From NCBI RefSeq assembly GCF_036170895.1, contig NZ_CP108036.1, positions 5,139,501 through 5,203,500 on the forward strand: a stretch of 64,000 nt of DNA, read 5' to 3'. This document shows, in pieces, positions 8,091 to 16,896 of the stretch. The notes under the pieces are model-generated. The model was not told the DNA's origin and made no database searches. It worked only from the letters and a program-made list of their open reading frames with translations. The DNA comes from Streptomyces erythrochromogenes (GTDB lineage: Bacteria; Actinomycetota; Actinomycetes; Streptomycetales; Streptomycetaceae). Numbering within the stretch: position 1 is the first letter of the stretch; the number at the start of each line of letters is the position of its first letter. A program made the translations under genes and the position numbers.

Positions 8091-9008
8091 TTGACCACGC
8101 ACGCACCGCACGCACCGCACGCACCTGATTCACCTCAGGGGGCTCAGGGGCAGCAGGCGGCGCAGTCCGTGACGCTGCCGGCCTCGCTCGACGAGGCCGT
8201 CGCGGCGCTCACCGCCATGCCCGCCGCCGTTCCCGTCGCGGGCGGCACCGACCTCATGGCCGCGGTCAACGCCGGACTGCTGCGGCCCGCCGCACTGGTC
8301 GGCCTGGGCCGGATCAACGAGATCCGCGGCTGGCAGTACCAGGACGGCCACGCGCTGCTCGGCGCCGGCCTCACCCACGCCCGGATGGGGCGGCCCGACT
8401 TCGCCGCCCTGATCCCCGCGCTCGCGGCCGCCGCGCGCGCCGCCGGGCCCCCGCAGATCCGCAACGCCGGCACCCTCGGCGGGAACATCGCCACCGCCGC
8501 GCCGACCGGGGACGCGCTGCCCGTGCTGGCGGCGCTGGAGGCCGTACTGGTCATCGTCGGCCCGGGCGGCCGGCGCGAGATCCCGGTCTCGCACCTGCTG
8601 GCCGGGCGGGAGATGCTGCGGCCCGGTGAGCTCATCGGCTTCGTGCGGGTGCCGCTGCTGCACGCCCCGCAGGTGTTCCTGAAGGCGACCGGGCGGACGG
8701 GACCCGGGCGCGCGGTGGCGTCCGTGGGCCTCGTGCTGGACCCGGCGCGCCGCGGTGTGCGCTGTGCGATCGGCGCGGTGGCCCCGATGCCGCTGCGGCC
8801 GCTGGAGGCCGAGCAGTGGGTGGCCTCGCTGATCGACTGGGACGGCGGGCGGAGCCTGGCCCCCGAGGCGCTGGAGGCCTTCGGCGAGTACGTCGCGGCA
8901 GCCTGCGTCCCCGACCAGGGGGAACCGGTGGCTCCCGGCGTACTGCACCTGCGGCGGACGGTGGCCGTACTGGCACGGAGGGCCCTCGGAAGGGCGCTGA
9001 CCTCATGA
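8091..9008 (+). CDS. FAD-binding subunit of a molybdenum hydroxylase (XDH/CODH family)
   Basis: This 305-residue subunit carries FAD and passes electrons from the FeS subunit to the acceptor. The FAD/pyrophosphate motif VAGGTDLMAAVNAG and the second motif TLGGNIATAAPTGDALP are clear, followed by the CO-dehydrogenase flavoprotein C-terminal domain. The start used is TTG at 8091, preceded by GGGAAGGGG; it gives an N-terminus with a 9-base tandem repeat encoding HAPHAPHAP. An internal GTG at 8169 is the alternative. The stop overlaps the start of the FeS subunit (ATGA), so the three subunits are translationally coupled. Confidence 0.9.
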   Translation: MTTHAPHAPHAPDSPQGAQGQQAAQSVTLPASLDEAVAALTAMPAAVPVAGGTDLMAAVNAGLLRPAALVGLGRINEIRGWQYQDGHALLGAGLTHARMGRPDFAALIPALAAAARAAGPPQIRNAGTLGGNIATAAPTGDALPVLAALEAVLVIVGPGGRREIPVSHLLAGREMLRPGELIGFVRVPLLHAPQVFLKATGRTGPGRAVASVGLVLDPARRGVRCAIGAVAPMPLRPLEAEQWVASLIDWDGGRSLAPEALEAFGEYVAAACVPDQGEPVAPGVLHLRRTVAVLARRALGRALTS

Positions 9009-11245
9009 GCGAGAACGAGAACGAGAACGTGACCCAGGGGAACGGCACGGCGGGCTGGGGCTGGGAACCGGTCCCGCAGGGCGGCGAGTACGACTCGGAC
9101 GCCACGGCCTTCGTGAAACTGCCGCAGGACATGCTGGACGCGCTCGGCACCGGTGAGCCGCTCGCGGCGCCCGGGCACGGCTACGTGCCGCCGCCGATGA
9201 TCGTGCCGCTGGGCTCGGCCAGCACGGACCCGGCGGCCACCGGCACGTGGGCGATCCCCGTGCAGTGGCCGGAGGCGGGCGGCGATGCGGCGGCCCCGGG
9301 CGCGGGCTCCGGTGCGGCTTCCGGTCCGGCGTCCGGGTCCGTGGGCGGCCCGATCCCCGCCTCGATCCCCATCCCGGCATCGGTGGCGGCCGCGTTCGCC
9401 GACTCCGACCCGGAGGCCGAGCCGGCGCACGACCCCGGTGCGACGGCGGAGTGGCGGTTCCCCGAAGGGGTGCACGAGCCCGAGGAAGCGCCCTCGACGA
9501 CCGGCCAGTGGGCCGTACCGGACTTCGCGCAGCAGCAGGACTTCACGCAGCAGGGCGACTACCGCACGGGCGGCGGCCTGGACGCGGACTGGAGCCAGGC
9601 CCCGGCAACTCTGCCGGGCGGCGCCCCGGCCCCGTGGGCGTACCTGACGCAGCAGCCGGCCGCCGAGCCGGATTCGGGCCCCGCCGGGACGCACGGCCAG
9701 GACGCCGGCGTCCTGCCCGGCACGGACGAGGCAGCGGCCGCTTCGGCCGCTGCCGCCGCCACGGCGCACGCCGCCGGACGCCTGCTCGGCGGGCCCGGTG
9801 TGGGCGCCGCGGGCCGCGGGCCGCGGGTACTGGGCGGCCCCGGCGTGGGCACTGCGCTGCAGGAGGCCGAGCCCGCACACCAGGCGCCGCACGACATCGA
9901 GGCCGCGCACGGCCCGGCGGCGACGGCGCACGCGGGGGAGCGGCCGCACCCGGGAGCCGCGGCGCAGGAGCCGCCCGCGGCGGCCGGCGGCGTGGACCTC
10001 TTCGGCGGAGCACGGGTCGAGCCGCCGGTCGAGGCGCCGGTCGAGGCGTCGGTCGCGGACGCCGCGCAGCCGGCCGAACACGACGAGCCGTCCGACCTCT
10101 TCGGGAATGCCGGTCATGCCGGGCACACCGGTCATGTCGCGCATGCGGAACACGCCGAGCATTCCGACCTGTTCGGGCATGCGGGGCGTACGGGGCACGC
10201 AGGGCGCGCAGCGCAGCAGTCGGGGCATTCCGGCCCATCCATGCACTCCGCGCACTCGGCGCATCCCGCCGACACCGACGGGCACGGCTTCGCGGCCTTC
10301 GGCCAGGCGCCGGAGCCCGCGTCCGAGCCCGCCCAGGACGGCCGCGCCCCCGCGGCGGAGGCAGCCCCGGCGGACGGCCACGGCTTCGCGGAACCGGGCC
10401 GCGCGCCCGCACCGGACCACGCCGACGCCGACGGGCAGGCGCCCGCCGAAGCCGCCCCGGCTCCCGCGGAGGTCCCGGCCGGGTCCACGCCGGAGGCGGA
10501 CACCGCCGACAGCGCGGCGGAGCTCCCGCCCGAGGGAACCGGCGAAGGGATCCCGGCGGAGGTGCCGGCGTACGAGGACGGGACCGGGCCCGCCGCCGTC
10601 GTCCACCACGAGCACCCGCACGCCTCCTACGTGCTGCGCGTCAACGGCGCCGACCGCCCCGTCACCGGAGCCTGGATCGGGGAGTCCCTCCTCTACGTGC
10701 TGCGCGAGCGCCTCGGCCTCGCCGGCGCCAAGGACGGCTGCTCGCAGGGCGAGTGCGGCGCCTGCGCCGTGCAGGTCGACGGCCGGCTCGTCGCCTCCTG
10801 CCTGGTCCCGGCGGCCACGGCCGCCGGAAGCGAGGTCCGCACCGTCGAGGGCCTCGCGGCGGGCGGGGAACTCTCGGACGTGCAGCAGGCGTTGTGCAGG
10901 TCGGGTGCGGTGCAGTGCGGATTCTGCGTGCCGGGCATGGCCATGACCATCCACGACCTGCTGGAGGGCAACCACGCCCCCAGCGAGCTGGAGACCCGTC
11001 AGGCGCTCTGCGGCAACCTCTGCCGGTGCTCCGGCTACGCGGGGGTCGTCGAGGCCGTGCGCGAGGTCGTGGCCGGGCGGGAGGCCGCGTCGGCCGCCCC
11101 CGCGGACGCGGCGCAGGCCCAGACGCAGGGGCACGTTCAGGCACAGGGGCACGTTCAGGCGCAGGGCGAGGGGGCGCCGGAGCCGCGCATCCCGCACCAG
11201 GCAGCGCCCGGCGAGGGCGGCATCCACCACGGAGGCACGGCGTGA
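9005..11245 (+). CDS. 2Fe-2S subunit of molybdenum hydroxylase with giant low-complexity N-terminus
   Basis: Of 746 residues, only ~540-690 form the expected [2Fe-2S] subunit. The plant-type cluster is in CSQGECGACAVQVDG with a following Cys. The second, helical cluster is in QCGFCVPGMAM and CGNLCRCSGY. Typical small subunits are ~160 residues. The first ~535 residues are Ala/Pro/Glu/Gly/His-rich and probably disordered. They contain three short W-x-(I/F/V)-P elements (Trp82, Trp150, Trp169), three DLFG elements (residues 331, 364, 388), two DGHGFA copies and a duplicated LGGPGVG. A tail after residue ~695 has a duplicated QAQGHV. The frame is open and GC3-rich throughout, so the extension looks genuinely translated. 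It overlaps both neighbours (ATGA, GTGA). Confidence 0.88.
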   Translation: MSENENENVTQGNGTAGWGWEPVPQGGEYDSDATAFVKLPQDMLDALGTGEPLAAPGHGYVPPPMIVPLGSASTDPAATGTWAIPVQWPEAGGDAAAPGAGSGAASGPASGSVGGPIPASIPIPASVAAAFADSDPEAEPAHDPGATAEWRFPEGVHEPEEAPSTTGQWAVPDFAQQQDFTQQGDYRTGGGLDADWSQAPATLPGGAPAPWAYLTQQPAAEPDSGPAGTHGQDAGVLPGTDEAAAASAAAAATAHAAGRLLGGPGVGAAGRGPRVLGGPGVGTALQEAEPAHQAPHDIEAAHGPAATAHAGERPHPGAAAQEPPAAAGGVDLFGGARVEPPVEAPVEASVADAAQPAEHDEPSDLFGNAGHAGHTGHVAHAEHAEHSDLFGHAGRTGHAGRAAQQSGHSGPSMHSAHSAHPADTDGHGFAAFGQAPEPASEPAQDGRAPAAEAAPADGHGFAEPGRAPAPDHADADGQAPAEAAPAPAEVPAGSTPEADTADSAAELPPEGTGEGIPAEVPAYEDGTGPAAVVHHEHPHASYVLRVNGADRPVTGAWIGESLLYVLRERLGLAGAKDGCSQGECGACAVQVDGRLVASCLVPAATAAGSEVRTVEGLAAGGELSDVQQALCRSGAVQCGFCVPGMAMTIHDLLEGNHAPSELETRQALCGNLCRCSGYAGVVEAVREVVAGREAASAAPADAAQAQTQGHVQAQGHVQAQGEGAPEPRIPHQAAPGEGGIHHGGTA

Positions 11246-13593
11246 GCGGGCAGGACGCGGCGACGGCGACGGCGACATCGGCCGTGAACGCCACGGTGAC
11301 GGCCATGACGGTCCCGGGGGCCGAGGCCGCCGAACCGCAGGCACCGCGCGGCATCGGAGCCTCCGTGGAGGCCACCGACACCCGCGCCAAGACCGAGGGC
11401 ACCTTCCCCTACGCCGCCGACCTGTGGGCCGAGGGCCTGCTGTGGGCCGCCGTGCTGCGCTCCCCGCACGCCCACGCCCGGATCCTCTCCATCGACACCA
11501 AGGCCGCCGCGGAGATGCCCGGCGTGCGCGCCGTCGTCACCCACGCCGACGTGCCCGGCGCCACCACCCACGGCCGCCGGATCGCCGACCGGCCGGTGTT
11601 CGCCCACGACGTCGTGCGCCACCACGGCGAGCCCATCGCCGCCGTCGCCGCCGACCACCCCGACACGGCACGCCTCGCCGCGGCCGCGATCGCCGTCGAG
11701 TACGAACTGCTCGACCCGGTCACCGACCCCGAGCAGTCCTTCGGCGCCCCCGCCCTGCACCCCGACGGCAACCTGATCCGGCACATCCCGCTGCGCTACG
11801 GCGACCCGGAGGCCACCGGCGAGGTCGTGGTCGAGGGCCTGTACCGGATCGGCCGCCAGGACCCCGCCCCCATCGGCGCCGAGGCCGGACTGGCCGTGCC
11901 CCGCCCCGACGGCGGCGTCGAGCTCTACACCGCCTCCACCGACCCGCACACCGACCGCGACCTGGCCGCCGCCTGCTTCGGCCTGGAACCGGACCGCGTA
12001 CGCGTCGTCGTCACCGGCGTGCCGGGCGCGACGGCCGACCGCGAGGACGCCGCCTTCCAGCTCCCGCTCGGCCTGCTCGCGCTGCGTACGGGCTGCCCGG
12101 TGAAGCTGGCCGCCACCCGCGAGGAGTCCTTCCTCGGCCACACCCACCGCCACCCGACCCTGCTGCGCTACCGCCACCACGCGGACGCGGAGGGCCGCCT
12201 GGTCAAGGTCGAGGCGCAGATCCTGATGGATGCGGGCGCGTACGCCGACGCCTCCGCGGAATCCCTGGCGGCGGCGGTGGCCTTCGCCTGCGGCCCGTAC
12301 GTCGTCCCGCACGCCTTCGTCGAGGGCTGGGTCGTGCGCACCAACAACCCCCCCTCCGGCCACGTCCGCGGCGAGGGCGCCATGCAGGTGTGCGCCGCGT
12401 ACGAGGGCCAGATGGACAAGCTCGCGGCCGCCCTCGGCATCGACGGCGCGGAACTGCGCATGCGCAACGTCCTGGCCACCGGCGACCTCCTCCCGACCGG
12501 CCAGACCGTGACCTGCCCCGCGCCGGTGGCGGAACTCCTGCGCTCGGTCCGCGACTTCGAGCTGCCCGCACTCCCCAAGGACGCCCCCGAGGACGAGTGG
12601 CTGCTGCCCGGCGGCCCGGAGGGCGCGGGCGAGCCGGGCGCGGTGCGGCGCGGCGTCGGCTACGGGGTCGGCATGGTCCACATGCTCGGCGCGGAGGGGG
12701 CCGACGAGGTCTCCACCGCCACGGTGAAGGTGGTGGGCGGCGTGGCCACCGTCATCTGCGCCGCGGTCGACACCGGCCAGGGCTTCGGCACGCTGGCCCG
12801 CCAGATCGTCCAGGAGGTCCTGGGCGTCGACGAGGTGGCGGTGGCCCCGGTGGACACCGACCAGCCGCCGGCCGGCCCGGCGGCGCACGGCCGCCACACG
12901 TGGGTGTCGGGCGGCGCGGTGGAGCGGGCCGCGAAGATGGTCCGCACCCAGCTCCTCCAGCCGATGGCCCACAAGCTGGGCATGTCGACGGAGCTCCTGC
13001 AGATCCAGGACGGCCGCATCACCTCCTACGACGGCGCGTTCTCGATGTCGGTCACGGAAGCCATGGCGGGCAAGGAACTCTGGGCGACCGCCCAGTGCCG
13101 CCCCCACCCGACGGAACCGCTGGACGCGGACGGCCAGGGCGACGCGTTCGTCGGCCTCGCCTTCTGCGCGATCCGCGCGGTGGTGGACGTGGACGTCGAG
13201 CTGGGCTCGGTACGGGTGGTGGAACTCGCGGTGGCCCAGGACGTGGGCCGCATCCTGAACCCCCGCCAGCTGGAGGCCCGTATCGAAGCGGGCGTCACCC
13301 AGGGCGTGGGCGCGGCCCTGACGGAGAACCTCCGCACGGTGGCCGGCCTGGTCCGCCACCCCGACCTGACGGGCTACGCCCTGCCGACCGCGCTGGACGC
13401 CCCGACGGTCCGCATCGTGAAACTGGTGGAGGAGCGCGACGTGGTGGCCCCGTTCGGCGCGAAGGCGGCGAGCGCGGTCCCGGTGGTGACGACCCCGGCG
13501 GCGATCGCCTCGGCAGTCCGCGCGGCGACGGGTCGCCCGGTCAACAGGCTCCCGATCAGGCCGTCCGCGGCGGTGGCTTCGCCCAACTCGTGA
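11242..13593 (+). CDS. Molybdopterin-binding large subunit of molybdenum hydroxylase, catalytic Glu absent
   Basis: This 783-residue subunit should hold the molybdenum cofactor and the active site. The aldehyde oxidase/xanthine dehydrogenase a/b hammerhead domain starts near IGASVEATDTRAKTEG. Mo-binding elements are GEGAMQVCAAYEG and the Gln-containing AVDTGQGFGTLAR. The CODH loop CSFR is missing, so it is not a CO dehydrogenase. At the place where family members read GAKGVGEPP, this protein has GAKAASAVP: an Ala (residue 745) replaces the base-catalyst Glu. The start is GTG with GGAGG upstream, overlapping the FeS subunit stop. Substrate unknown; activity is uncertain. Confidence 0.88.
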   Translation: MSGQDAATATATSAVNATVTAMTVPGAEAAEPQAPRGIGASVEATDTRAKTEGTFPYAADLWAEGLLWAAVLRSPHAHARILSIDTKAAAEMPGVRAVVTHADVPGATTHGRRIADRPVFAHDVVRHHGEPIAAVAADHPDTARLAAAAIAVEYELLDPVTDPEQSFGAPALHPDGNLIRHIPLRYGDPEATGEVVVEGLYRIGRQDPAPIGAEAGLAVPRPDGGVELYTASTDPHTDRDLAAACFGLEPDRVRVVVTGVPGATADREDAAFQLPLGLLALRTGCPVKLAATREESFLGHTHRHPTLLRYRHHADAEGRLVKVEAQILMDAGAYADASAESLAAAVAFACGPYVVPHAFVEGWVVRTNNPPSGHVRGEGAMQVCAAYEGQMDKLAAALGIDGAELRMRNVLATGDLLPTGQTVTCPAPVAELLRSVRDFELPALPKDAPEDEWLLPGGPEGAGEPGAVRRGVGYGVGMVHMLGAEGADEVSTATVKVVGGVATVICAAVDTGQGFGTLARQIVQEVLGVDEVAVAPVDTDQPPAGPAAHGRHTWVSGGAVERAAKMVRTQLLQPMAHKLGMSTELLQIQDGRITSYDGAFSMSVTEAMAGKELWATAQCRPHPTEPLDADGQGDAFVGLAFCAIRAVVDVDVELGSVRVVELAVAQDVGRILNPRQLEARIEAGVTQGVGAALTENLRTVAGLVRHPDLTGYALPTALDAPTVRIVKLVEERDVVAPFGAKAASAVPVVTTPAAIASAVRAATGRPVNRLPIRPSAAVASPNS

Positions 13594-13626
13594 CCGTGTG
13601 ACCCGCATTGCACGTGCAACCCGGAC

Positions 13627-13655
13627 TTGGGGCTGTCGGTGCCGGTCGCTAGAGT
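13627..13655 (+). promoter_or_regulatory. Sigma-70-type promoter of the secretion-like island
   Basis: TTGGGG (13627-13632) and TAGAGT (13650-13655) are separated by exactly 17 bases. They precede the first gene of the island by about 70 bases. Start of transcription is expected near 13662. Confidence 0.6.
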
Positions 13656-13724
13656 GATCGACGAGAGTGTGCGCGCGCACGTGCGAACGGGTGCGAACGG
13701 GGACGGGGAGTCGGGGAGACCATC

Positions 13725-14234
13725 GTGGCGGAAGACAACGGCGGGATTCTGGCGGTAGGCCTCTCGGGGGATGTCGCGGCGTCGATCAGAGCCCAGGCAG
13801 AAGCCCAGGCGCGGGCCGCGGCCCTGCAGATCCAGTACGACGACATGAAGGACTACCAGAAGCTGGTGGACGGCCTCCTGACGAAGCTTCAGGATTCCCC
13901 GGCGCACCACGGCACCCTGGCGGACGGCACGATGCCGGCCGGAGTCCTGGGCACAGGCTTCCCTGCGGCCGAGAAGCTCAACAAGTCCTACACCACCGTC
14001 CACTCGGAGCTGCAGAAGCTGTCGAAGGGGCTGGCGGTGCAGATCGAGGCCCTGGGTATCGCCGTCCAGTCCGCCGGCAAGGGCTACAGCGAGGTGGACG
14101 AGGAGACGAGGCGGCGCATGGCCGTCATCTCCAAACAAGCCCGCGACGAGTACGTTCCGGAGCGTGACCCGTACACGGAAGAGAAGGGCGTCAGCTCGGA
14201 GCCGAACGGGAAGAAGGGGGCTGTCTACGGATGA
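13725..14234 (+). CDS. Small helical protein of the secretion-like island
   Basis: I do not recognise this 169-residue protein with certainty. It is predicted mainly helical, without a signal peptide or membrane segment. The first 60 residues are Ala/Gln-rich (VAASIRAQAEAQARAAALQ) and a long amphipathic helix follows around YTTVHSELQKLSKGLAVQIEA. Such profiles are typical of ESX/WXG-like secreted partners. It starts at GTG with GGGGAG upstream, and its stop overlaps the next start (ATGA), suggesting that the two products form a pair. Confidence 0.75.
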   Translation: MAEDNGGILAVGLSGDVAASIRAQAEAQARAAALQIQYDDMKDYQKLVDGLLTKLQDSPAHHGTLADGTMPAGVLGTGFPAAEKLNKSYTTVHSELQKLSKGLAVQIEALGIAVQSAGKGYSEVDEETRRRMAVISKQARDEYVPERDPYTEEKGVSSEPNGKKGAVYG

Positions 14235-15670
14235 GCGGATTCGAGAGTTACACGCACGCACAGCTCTACGCGATGATCGCAGCGCTCGACGACGAGGCGG
14301 TCAGCGCTCGAGGAACGCAGCTCACCGAGGCCGCCAAGACCATCAAGGAGATCGGCGAAAAGCTCAAGAAACACAAGGTCAAGGGCTGGGAGGGCGAGGC
14401 GGCCGAGGCGTTCCAGAACTGGGTGAACCAGGCGGGAAGCGCCACGCTGGTCCTGGCCGACTACAGCGAGGCGGGCGGCAAGTACCTGACGCAGACGGCC
14501 CAGGTCATGCGCGAGGTCAAGCCGAAGAACGGCACCGGCGACATGCCGAAGTACAGCGCGTCGGCGGAGGCGAGCCTCAAGGAGGACCTCGCCACGTCCC
14601 GTGAGTACCACAACGACCCGGACGCGGTGCAGCTTGGCCAGGAGGCTTGGTCGAAGCTGAGCGGTGACCACGCGCGTGCCGTGGACGCGATGAACAAGCT
14701 GTCCGGGTCGTACGAGCAGTCGTCGGCACAGATGGACAAGGCGACGATCCCGACGTTCCCGCCGCCTCCGCAGGTGTTCGTGCCGCCGGATTACTCCACC
14801 GATATGGAACGGGGACGTTCGGGGGGTGGTTCCGGACCGGCGAGTTACTCGGGGGGTTCGGCGTCAGGTAGCAACGGTTCTACGAACGACCCGGGCTCGG
14901 TGCCCGGGTACCAGTCGAAGACGGACGACGTGCTTCCGGCGGTCTCCGTGCCGGCTACCCCTGATCGCCACGTGGACGTAGACCTCGACGCCGTCGCCAC
15001 GCTTCCGCCGCTGACCACGCCGACGGTGACGACCACACCCGGGCCCCCGCCGACGACGAGCCTGGTGGGACCCACTCCGGGCCCGCTCGTCCCGCCTGTG
15101 ACCCTTCCGCCGGTAGGCGGGCTCAAGGGTGGACCTGGGCCGTTCGCCACCGGCTCGGGTATCGGCCCGTACCCGGGTACGGTCGGTCCCGGCCTTCCGG
15201 GCGGCAAGATGATCGGCACACCAGGCATGCCCCCGCGTGACGCTGGCATCACTGGCGGCCGTCCGGTGACTTCCACCGGCCCGAGCTCGGGTATCCCGCG
15301 CGGCACGGTCATCGGCGAGGGTTCTCAGGCAGGTCGTCCCATGGGCGGCGGTATGGGCCATGGTGCCGGCGGCCACTACGGAGGCAGCCAGCTAGGCTCC
15401 CCCGTCGGACGCCGACTGGCGTCGGAGCCCGGAGGCGTCGTCGGGGGGCGTCAGGCCGGTGCGGTCGGTCGCCCGATTGCGGCGGGCCAGCCGTTCACCC
15501 AGGGCGGTTCGGGTCTCGTGCGCAACGGTGCGGGTGCCATGGGCCACGCGGGTACCCAGACTCCGGGCCGGCGCCGGGACGACCAGGGGAGCGAACGCCC
15601 CGACTACCTGGCCGAGGACGAAGAGACCTGGCAGGGCAACCGTCGTGTTGTCCCGCCGGTGATCGACTGA
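14231..15670 (+). CDS. WXG100-like protein with Pro/Gly-rich C-terminal half
   Basis: Residues ~1-175 of this 479-residue protein form a helical hairpin with the WxG turn in KVKGWEGEAAEAFQNWV, the hallmark of ESX/type VII substrates and PPE-like proteins. A further helical stretch reaches KLSGSYEQSSAQMDKA. The rest is Pro/Thr/Gly-rich (VFVPPDYSTDMERGRSG onwards, with many GP, PPP and GG runs) and ends in a charged segment. No signal peptide is present. A paired helical protein lies upstream (ATGA overlap) and a mycosin-type protease 21 bases downstream. This context supports a type VII-like role, but the export machine is not encoded here. Confidence 0.75.
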   Translation: MSGFESYTHAQLYAMIAALDDEAVSARGTQLTEAAKTIKEIGEKLKKHKVKGWEGEAAEAFQNWVNQAGSATLVLADYSEAGGKYLTQTAQVMREVKPKNGTGDMPKYSASAEASLKEDLATSREYHNDPDAVQLGQEAWSKLSGDHARAVDAMNKLSGSYEQSSAQMDKATIPTFPPPPQVFVPPDYSTDMERGRSGGGSGPASYSGGSASGSNGSTNDPGSVPGYQSKTDDVLPAVSVPATPDRHVDVDLDAVATLPPLTTPTVTTTPGPPPTTSLVGPTPGPLVPPVTLPPVGGLKGGPGPFATGSGIGPYPGTVGPGLPGGKMIGTPGMPPRDAGITGGRPVTSTGPSSGIPRGTVIGEGSQAGRPMGGGMGHGAGGHYGGSQLGSPVGRRLASEPGGVVGGRQAGAVGRPIAAGQPFTQGGSGLVRNGAGAMGHAGTQTPGRRRDDQGSERPDYLAEDEETWQGNRRVVPPVID

Positions 15671-15691
15671 GCAGAACGGACGTTGCACGGG

Positions 15692-16855
15692 ATGCACATG
15701 CGCAAGGCGACCGCTGGCCTGGTGGGCCTTCTGCTGGCCGGGGTCGCCGCGACTCCGGCCCACGCGGAGACCATCCGATCGCAGCAGTGGCATCTCGACG
15801 CGATGAAGGCCGACGAGACCTGGAAGATCAGCACGGGCAAGGGTGTCACCGTCGCGGTGATCGACGACGGGGTCAGGGAAATCCCCGAATTGGCAGGGCA
15901 GCTCGTCCCGGGAAAGCGGTTCACCATCAAAGGTGGCGACGGGCCTACCGACAAGGGCAGCCACGGTACAACCATGGCCGCCCTGATCGCCGGAACGGGG
16001 AAGCACCCGAGCGGTGACGGCGGCTATGGCTTGGCTCCTGGTGCCAAGATTCTCCCAATCCTCGTTGACAACAATGAAAAGGCAACGCCAACGTGGGTTG
16101 CGGCAATCCGGTACGCGGCCGACTCTGATGCCAAGATCATCAACATGTCCCTAGGGATCGATGGAACACCCGAGGATGACCGCGCGAGGGCTGAAGCGGT
16201 GAAGTACGCCTTGTCCAAAGGCAAGCTGATCTTTGCCGCCGTTGGCAATTATGGCGATTCGACCAATGAGCTCGCCTACCCAGCCGGGACCCCGGGAGTG
16301 GTGGGTGTTGGAGCGGTGGATTCTTCAGGCGAACCGACGAAGGAGTCACAGCACGGGCCACAGGTGGATCTGGCCGCGCCCGGTATGGACATTGTGACGG
16401 CTTGCACGTCGAAGACGGGCCTCTGTACCAGCCACGGAACCAGTGACGCCTCCGCCCTCGCCTCCGCCTCCGCCGCCCTGCTCTGGTCCGCGCACCCCGA
16501 GTGGACCAACAACCAGGTCCTGCGTGTCCTCCTGAACAACGCGGGCAAGCCCGTCGACGGGTCTCAGCGCAACGACTACGTCGGCTACGGCATCGTCCGG
16601 CCCCGGGTCGCGTTGCAGACGCCCGGGGATCCCGGTCCTGCCGATGTCTATCCTCTGCCCGACCTGGCCGCCGCATCCCAGGCAGGGGCCAAGCCCGCCT
16701 CGCCCGACGCCGCGTCGTCGTCCAAGCCCCCCGCCCCGCAGGCCGCCGAGGAGAAGAAGGGCGGCAGCTCACTCCTGTGGGTCGGGCTGGGGCTCGGGGC
16801 GTGTGTGCTCATCGGTGGGGCCGTGACCGCGGTCGTCGTTCGCCGCAACCGTTGA
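15692..16855 (+). CDS. Mycosin-type membrane-anchored subtilisin-like serine protease (MycP family)
   Basis: This 387-residue S8 protease has a signal peptide (cleavage after AHA, residue 25) and the catalytic triad Asp58 (VAVIDDG), His91 (GSHGTTMA) and Ser251 (SHGTSDASAL). The C-terminus has a Pro/Ala linker and one transmembrane helix (LLWVGLGLGACVLIGGAV) followed by RRNR. This architecture is that of mycosins, extracytoplasmic proteases of type VII secretion systems. I chose the ATG with ACGGA 11 bases upstream; a TTG nine bases earlier would have no ribosome-binding site. The middle of the gene (about 15870-16440) is visibly poorer in G/C than its flanks. Confidence 0.88.
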   Translation: MHMRKATAGLVGLLLAGVAATPAHAETIRSQQWHLDAMKADETWKISTGKGVTVAVIDDGVREIPELAGQLVPGKRFTIKGGDGPTDKGSHGTTMAALIAGTGKHPSGDGGYGLAPGAKILPILVDNNEKATPTWVAAIRYAADSDAKIINMSLGIDGTPEDDRARAEAVKYALSKGKLIFAAVGNYGDSTNELAYPAGTPGVVGVGAVDSSGEPTKESQHGPQVDLAAPGMDIVTACTSKTGLCTSHGTSDASALASASAALLWSAHPEWTNNQVLRVLLNNAGKPVDGSQRNDYVGYGIVRPRVALQTPGDPGPADVYPLPDLAAASQAGAKPASPDAASSSKPPAPQAAEEKKGGSSLLWVGLGLGACVLIGGAVTAVVVRRNR

Positions 16856-16896
16856 TCTGATCCGATCCGACCCCTTCCGACCCGGAGGTTCACGCG

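Noticed and set aside
11128..11166. CRISPR-like short repeats in the FeS subunit gene
   Set aside because: The repeats are only two in-frame copies encoding QAQGHV within a coding tail, with no spacers.
8144..11344. 1066-codon open frame on the - strand opposite the molybdenum hydroxylase genes
   Set aside because: It is an antisense shadow of two real genes and is dominated by Arg/Gly runs.
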